Program-made: the position numbers and the translations under genes
Part shown: one piece after another, positions 14,109 to 16,711 of the stretch
Layout: each line of letters starts with the position of its first letter
Numbering within the stretch: the stretch's first letter is position 1
The notes under the pieces: generated by a model
The model's database searches: none
What the model saw: the letters and a program-made list of their open reading frames with translations, nothing else
What the model was told of the DNA's origin: nothing
NCBI GenBank assembly: GCA_003511885.1
Contig: DOIX01000413.1
Span: 2,327 to 19,037, forward strand
From: Cyanobacteria bacterium UBA11153
GTDB taxonomy: Bacteria > Cyanobacteriota > Cyanobacteriia > Cyanobacteriales > Coleofasciculaceae
Reading direction: 5' to 3'
DNA: 16,711 nt

Positions 14109-15581
14109 ATGATTGAAGAAGCTGAATCTCACGAAAAACAAGAAACAGTTACCCAAAAAATATCCACACCAGAAACATTTTCCATTCAGTGGGAAAATAG
14201 TCCTGACAAGCTTCTGGATATACCCCTAAATTTTCCCTATAGCGCAGAAGAATGGGATAGGATCTTTCAGACATTCATCAGTTTACTAGAGCATAAAGAT
14301 CCCTGGATTAATCATTGTGCGATCGCAAAACTGATTCAGGCACTAGAAATGGAGGAGTCGCAAGTATCTAATTCTGAAGATTACCAGCCAAAACCCACTG
14401 ATGAAAGAGTGAGGAGTATCTTTGAAGGGATTGCCGCCCAAACTCTAAGGAAACCAGACATTTTTGAGAATTTCTGTTCTCGATTTCAATTTCTAGCCAA
14501 AGAATCTCCATACAGTCATTTAGTTTTGGCATGGTTAAACCAATTAGCTGAAATCGAAGATCTTCAATATCCCACTCAAGAGGCAATCTTAGCTGCCCAA
14601 ATATTCTTTGGTGTTTATAATGATAGTTGGGAAAAATTTGGCAATTTTCTGCTAGAAATGCTGGATAGTTTAGATCTCAATATTCGAGCTTGTGCTGCCT
14701 ATCAAATCGGTCAATTTTGCAGTAAAAAGTTCTACGAAAAGGATAAACTTGAAGAATGGGATGACGAGAAAAAATACCAACGTGACAAGGAATCAGTGAT
14801 GGGAATGCCACCAATTGATGAGATAATTCAGCTAATCCGCAGTAAAGAAATCGAACGTCCAGGAGTAGCAGGTGCATTCTGGAATAGTACCCCAAAGAAA
14901 AGCTTAGATGCCAAAGAATGGCTGCTCGATATTTTAGCAAATTCAGCCAATCCAGAGCCATACATCCCTTATTTTCCTTGCAATTTAGCATTTGATGCTC
15001 ATGAACGTTTTAGTCACGATCCTGATGCAATTCGTCGCTTAATCGACATGGGAAGAGTATATATTGCCATTGCCGCTGCTACCGATGAATCCCGGAAAAT
15101 TCCAGCTCTTGAACCCTTATTAATTGAAATGGGTAACCATGAAGATTCTGAAATCATTCGGTTAGCATCCTGGCATTTAGCATACTTCTATCACTATCTC
15201 CATCCACGGGGAGCAGAATTGGGATATGTTGAATTAATCTCCCACTTATCAGAAATTGATGTATTTCTTTTATTCACGCGAGAAAAAGAGCCTGAATCAC
15301 CTTATGCTGCTATCATTTATCCCAAAAAAAGAGATAGTAAAATTTATCGCAATATTGCCAAAAAATGGGTGGATCGGATTTTTCCCAAATCAGTACGAGG
15401 TAATCCTCGGACAGACTTACCACCTATTTCATCAAAATGGTATCAACGAGGTTATATTGATTACCACGTATCTGAAGTTGGGAGAAATTACGGTTTAGCT
15501 GGGAGAAATTCAGATTTGGTAGATAATGTTATTATTGGCTATCGTTCCCAATCTTTGTGGAATCCCAAAGATTTTTTGTAG
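14109..15581 (+). CDS. Uncharacterised 490-residue protein with HEAT-like features
   Basis: I do not recognise a named family. The protein is soluble, acidic and mostly helical. It has no signal peptide or membrane segment. Several stretches have the helix-turn-helix rhythm of HEAT or armadillo repeats: DPWINHCAIAKLIQALEM (64-81), DLNIRACAAYQIGQFC (189-204) and DSEIIRLASWHLAYFYHYLH (346-365). The first 30 residues are polar and probably disordered. A charged linker (about 207-230, KDKLEEWDDEKKYQRDK) separates two halves. The C-terminal 80 residues contain an aromatic and glycine-rich tail (WYQRGYIDYHVSEVGRNYGL) unlike a repeat protein. The gene has its own Shine-Dalgarno and is separated by 324 bases from the reverse transcriptase. 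It could be a protein-binding scaffold, but no function can be claimed. Confidence 0.8.
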   Translation: MIEEAESHEKQETVTQKISTPETFSIQWENSPDKLLDIPLNFPYSAEEWDRIFQTFISLLEHKDPWINHCAIAKLIQALEMEESQVSNSEDYQPKPTDERVRSIFEGIAAQTLRKPDIFENFCSRFQFLAKESPYSHLVLAWLNQLAEIEDLQYPTQEAILAAQIFFGVYNDSWEKFGNFLLEMLDSLDLNIRACAAYQIGQFCSKKFYEKDKLEEWDDEKKYQRDKESVMGMPPIDEIIQLIRSKEIERPGVAGAFWNSTPKKSLDAKEWLLDILANSANPEPYIPYFPCNLAFDAHERFSHDPDAIRRLIDMGRVYIAIAAATDESRKIPALEPLLIEMGNHEDSEIIRLASWHLAYFYHYLHPRGAELGYVELISHLSEIDVFLLFTREKEPESPYAAIIYPKKRDSKIYRNIAKKWVDRIFPKSVRGNPRTDLPPISSKWYQRGYIDYHVSEVGRNYGLAGRNSDLVDNVIIGYRSQSLWNPKDFL

Positions 15582-15905
15582 TCGGATGACGTATAGCTAT
15601 TGAAACTAGAAACCAGGTTTATTGATAACATATCCAGAAATTAAAATTCAGCATATATAAACAGGCTGGTAGTAAGCAATTTAGTGCCTTAAATCATCAG
15701 CTTTTGAGGCACTAAAGTGCCTACTACAAACAAGAAGGATTATCACCAGACTTGATATCAAATCCTTTGCTCGGGAAGGCTTCTTCCTTCTCTTCATGGC
15801 GTTATTGATATCGCTCCCGATGTGGCGGTTGCTATATATCAAATTTACCGCCTGAAATAGCCTCCCTTGTGGCTTGTTGGAAAGCCCCTTTTCTTGCTAT
15901 ATGCT
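15582..15905. other. Intergenic region before the reverse transcriptase
   Basis: These 324 bases hold a palindromic repeat (15669-15727) and a short plus-strand coding-like stretch. The latter reads LPSLHGVIDIAPDVAVAIYQ and then IYRLK before TAG 15858-15860, has no start codon, and follows a stop at 15753. I do not recognise its family; it may be a gene remnant. No group II intron 5' boundary and no CRISPR repeat were seen. Confidence 0.5.
15669..15727. repeat. Palindromic intergenic repeat, 59 bases
   Basis: GTAGTAAGCAATTTAGTGCC (15669-15688) plus T pairs with AGGCACTAAAGTGCCTACTA (15707-15726) plus C. This gives a 21-base stem with two mismatches and a loop of about 17 bases. The inner ten base pairs, TTTAGTGCCT/AGGCACTAAA, are perfect. 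The CCTACTACAAAC tail is shared with the decayed copy near 10860. It looks like a dispersed cyanobacterial fold-back repeat. Confidence 0.65.
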
Positions 15906-16711
15906 ATGGTGGAATTAATTCAATATAAAATGATCGCTATGACTGGCATAATTTCTGAGAATTTTCACCTCAATAAGGAAGTCTCTTTATCAACTATTCT
16001 GGATCGATTCCTTAGTTTAGAAAACTTTTGTCAAGCCTGGACAAAAGTGGCGGAAAATAAGGGTTGTGCGGGAGTAGATGGGGAAAGTATTGATAAGTTT
16101 GCCCGGAATCAAACCATGAATATCTATAAATTACGGGAGGCTGTGGCTAATACAACTTATCAACCTGCTCCTTATCAACAAGTAGTTATTCCTAAGCGCG
16201 ATGGGAAGCAAAGGGAGTTAAAAATACCAACTGTTAGGGATCGGATTGTACAGCAAGCTTTATTAAATGTACTTTATCCGTTAATGGAGGAGAAGTTTTC
16301 GGCGGCTAGTTTTGCTTATCGTCGGAACTTATCTTATATTAATGCGGTGGAAAAGGTGGCTGATTGGCGGGATTTGGGATATCGTTGGGTGTTGGATGCG
16401 GATATTGTCAAGTTTTTCGATAATATTGACCATCACAGGTTATTGAAGGAATTTAGGTTACATATAGATAATCCCAGAATTTTATGTTTGATTAAGTCTT
16501 GGATATCGACTGGGGTGGTAACTCCGGAAGGATTGGTATTATCGCAAAAGGGTATTCCTCAAGGTGCGGTAATTTCTCCTTTGTTGGCGAATATTTATTT
16601 GCATGAGTTTGATGAGTGGTTAACTGCTACTGATTTAAAGTTGGTGCGCTATGCTGATGATTTTTTGGTTTTAGCTCAGAGTGAGGAACGAATTTACCAA
16701 GCTAATTTAGA
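15906..16711 (+). CDS. Reverse transcriptase, cut by window end; CRISPR-associated type suspected
   Basis: 268 codons are visible and the frame is open at the edge. Residue numbers are from ATG 15906; ATGs at 15930 and 15939 are alternative starts, and none has a good Shine-Dalgarno. The group II-like reverse transcriptase motifs are complete to motif 5. [15 protein letters not shown] lies at 51-65, [20 protein letters not shown] at 95-114, the metal-binding [15 protein letters not shown] at 162-176, [20 protein letters not shown] at 215-234, and [11 protein letters not shown] at 246-256. The YADD and the first aspartates are intact, so it should polymerise DNA. The spelling ([24 protein letters not shown]) recalls the reverse transcriptases joined to Cas1 in cyanobacterial type III CRISPR loci; this is from memory. 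A thumb, maturase or Cas1 domain cannot be judged because the sequence ends. Confidence 0.93.
   Translation, partial: MVELIQYKMIAMTGIISENFHLNKEVSLSTILDRFLSLENFCQAWTKVAENKGCAGVDGESIDKFARNQTMNIYKLREAVANTTYQPAPYQQVVIPKRDGKQRELKIPTVRDRIVQQALLNVLYPLMEEKFSAASFAYRRNLSYINAVEKVADWRDLGYRWVLDADIVKFFDNIDHHRLLKEFRLHIDNPRILCLIKSWISTGVVTPEGLVLSQKGIPQGAVISPLLANIYLHEFDEWLTATDLKLVRYADDFLVLAQSEERIYQANL

Noticed and set aside
15582..16711. Group II intron as the home of the reverse transcriptase
   Set aside because: No GTGYG-like intron start or ribozyme structure is evident, and the space after the preceding gene is too short for domains I-III. It cannot be fully excluded without the downstream sequence.
15906..16711. 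Retron or diversity-generating retroelement reverse transcriptase
   Set aside because: The PQGAVISP motif and group II-like N-terminal region do not fit retron or DGR enzymes, and no variable repeat or msr/msd-like structure was seen.
1..16711. CRISPR array in the window
   Set aside because: No regularly spaced direct repeats of 25-40 bases were seen; the repeats present are heptamers, palindromes and low-complexity strings.

Overview
The window is cyanobacterial. It contains at least six copies of the HIP1 octamer GCGATCGC (about 6137, 6510, 6614, 7973, 10186 and 14319), a CCCCGTT-type heptanucleotide tandem repeat at the left edge, low-complexity intergenic repeats of the kind common in filamentous cyanobacteria, and cyanobacterial gene families (slr1658/slr1659-like regulators, Uma2 proteins, a XisI-like remnant). 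Base composition is moderately AT-rich throughout. The species cannot be named from this sequence.

Layout. On the minus strand, 3208 to 155, a HemN-like radical SAM protein, a PAPS-dependent-type sulfotransferase and a tiny two-helix membrane protein follow one another with 52- and 38-base gaps, so they look like one transcription unit. From 3364 on the plus strand comes a decayed SpoIIE/PP2C phosphatase fragment. It is followed by an intact pair, an HATPase-like regulator and a STAS-like protein (a partner-switching module), and then an ABC exporter with a TTG start. At 6559-7180 there is an AbrB/VapC-type toxin-antitoxin locus whose toxin is broken. A MuiA-type DUF4139 protein (7496-9151) and a Uma2 protein (9448-10107, minus) converge on a 159-base fold-back, MITE-like element. 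A frameshifted XisI-like remnant follows. Next are a cysteine synthase and a class I glutamine amidotransferase in tandem, with the stub of a glyoxalase/VOC gene overlapping the amidotransferase stop codon. A secreted RNase T2 with an N-terminal extra domain ends at a strong hairpin. Then come a 490-residue protein of unknown function with HEAT-like features and, cut by the right edge, a reverse transcriptase.

How the genes work together. Three groupings are meaningful: radical SAM plus sulfotransferase (possible tailoring of a small molecule or peptide); the regulator/STAS pair whose cis-encoded phosphatase survives only as a relic; and cysteine synthase plus amidotransferase. A recurring theme is gene decay. 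Four gene remnants can be read directly: phosphatase, PIN toxin, XisI-like and VOC.

The most interesting item is the reverse transcriptase at 15906-16711. Its motif spellings resemble, from memory, the cyanobacterial CRISPR-associated (RT-Cas1 type) enzymes more than group II intron maturases, and there is too little room upstream for an intron ribozyme. The decisive sequence lies just beyond the window. No CRISPR array, rRNA or tRNA gene was seen.
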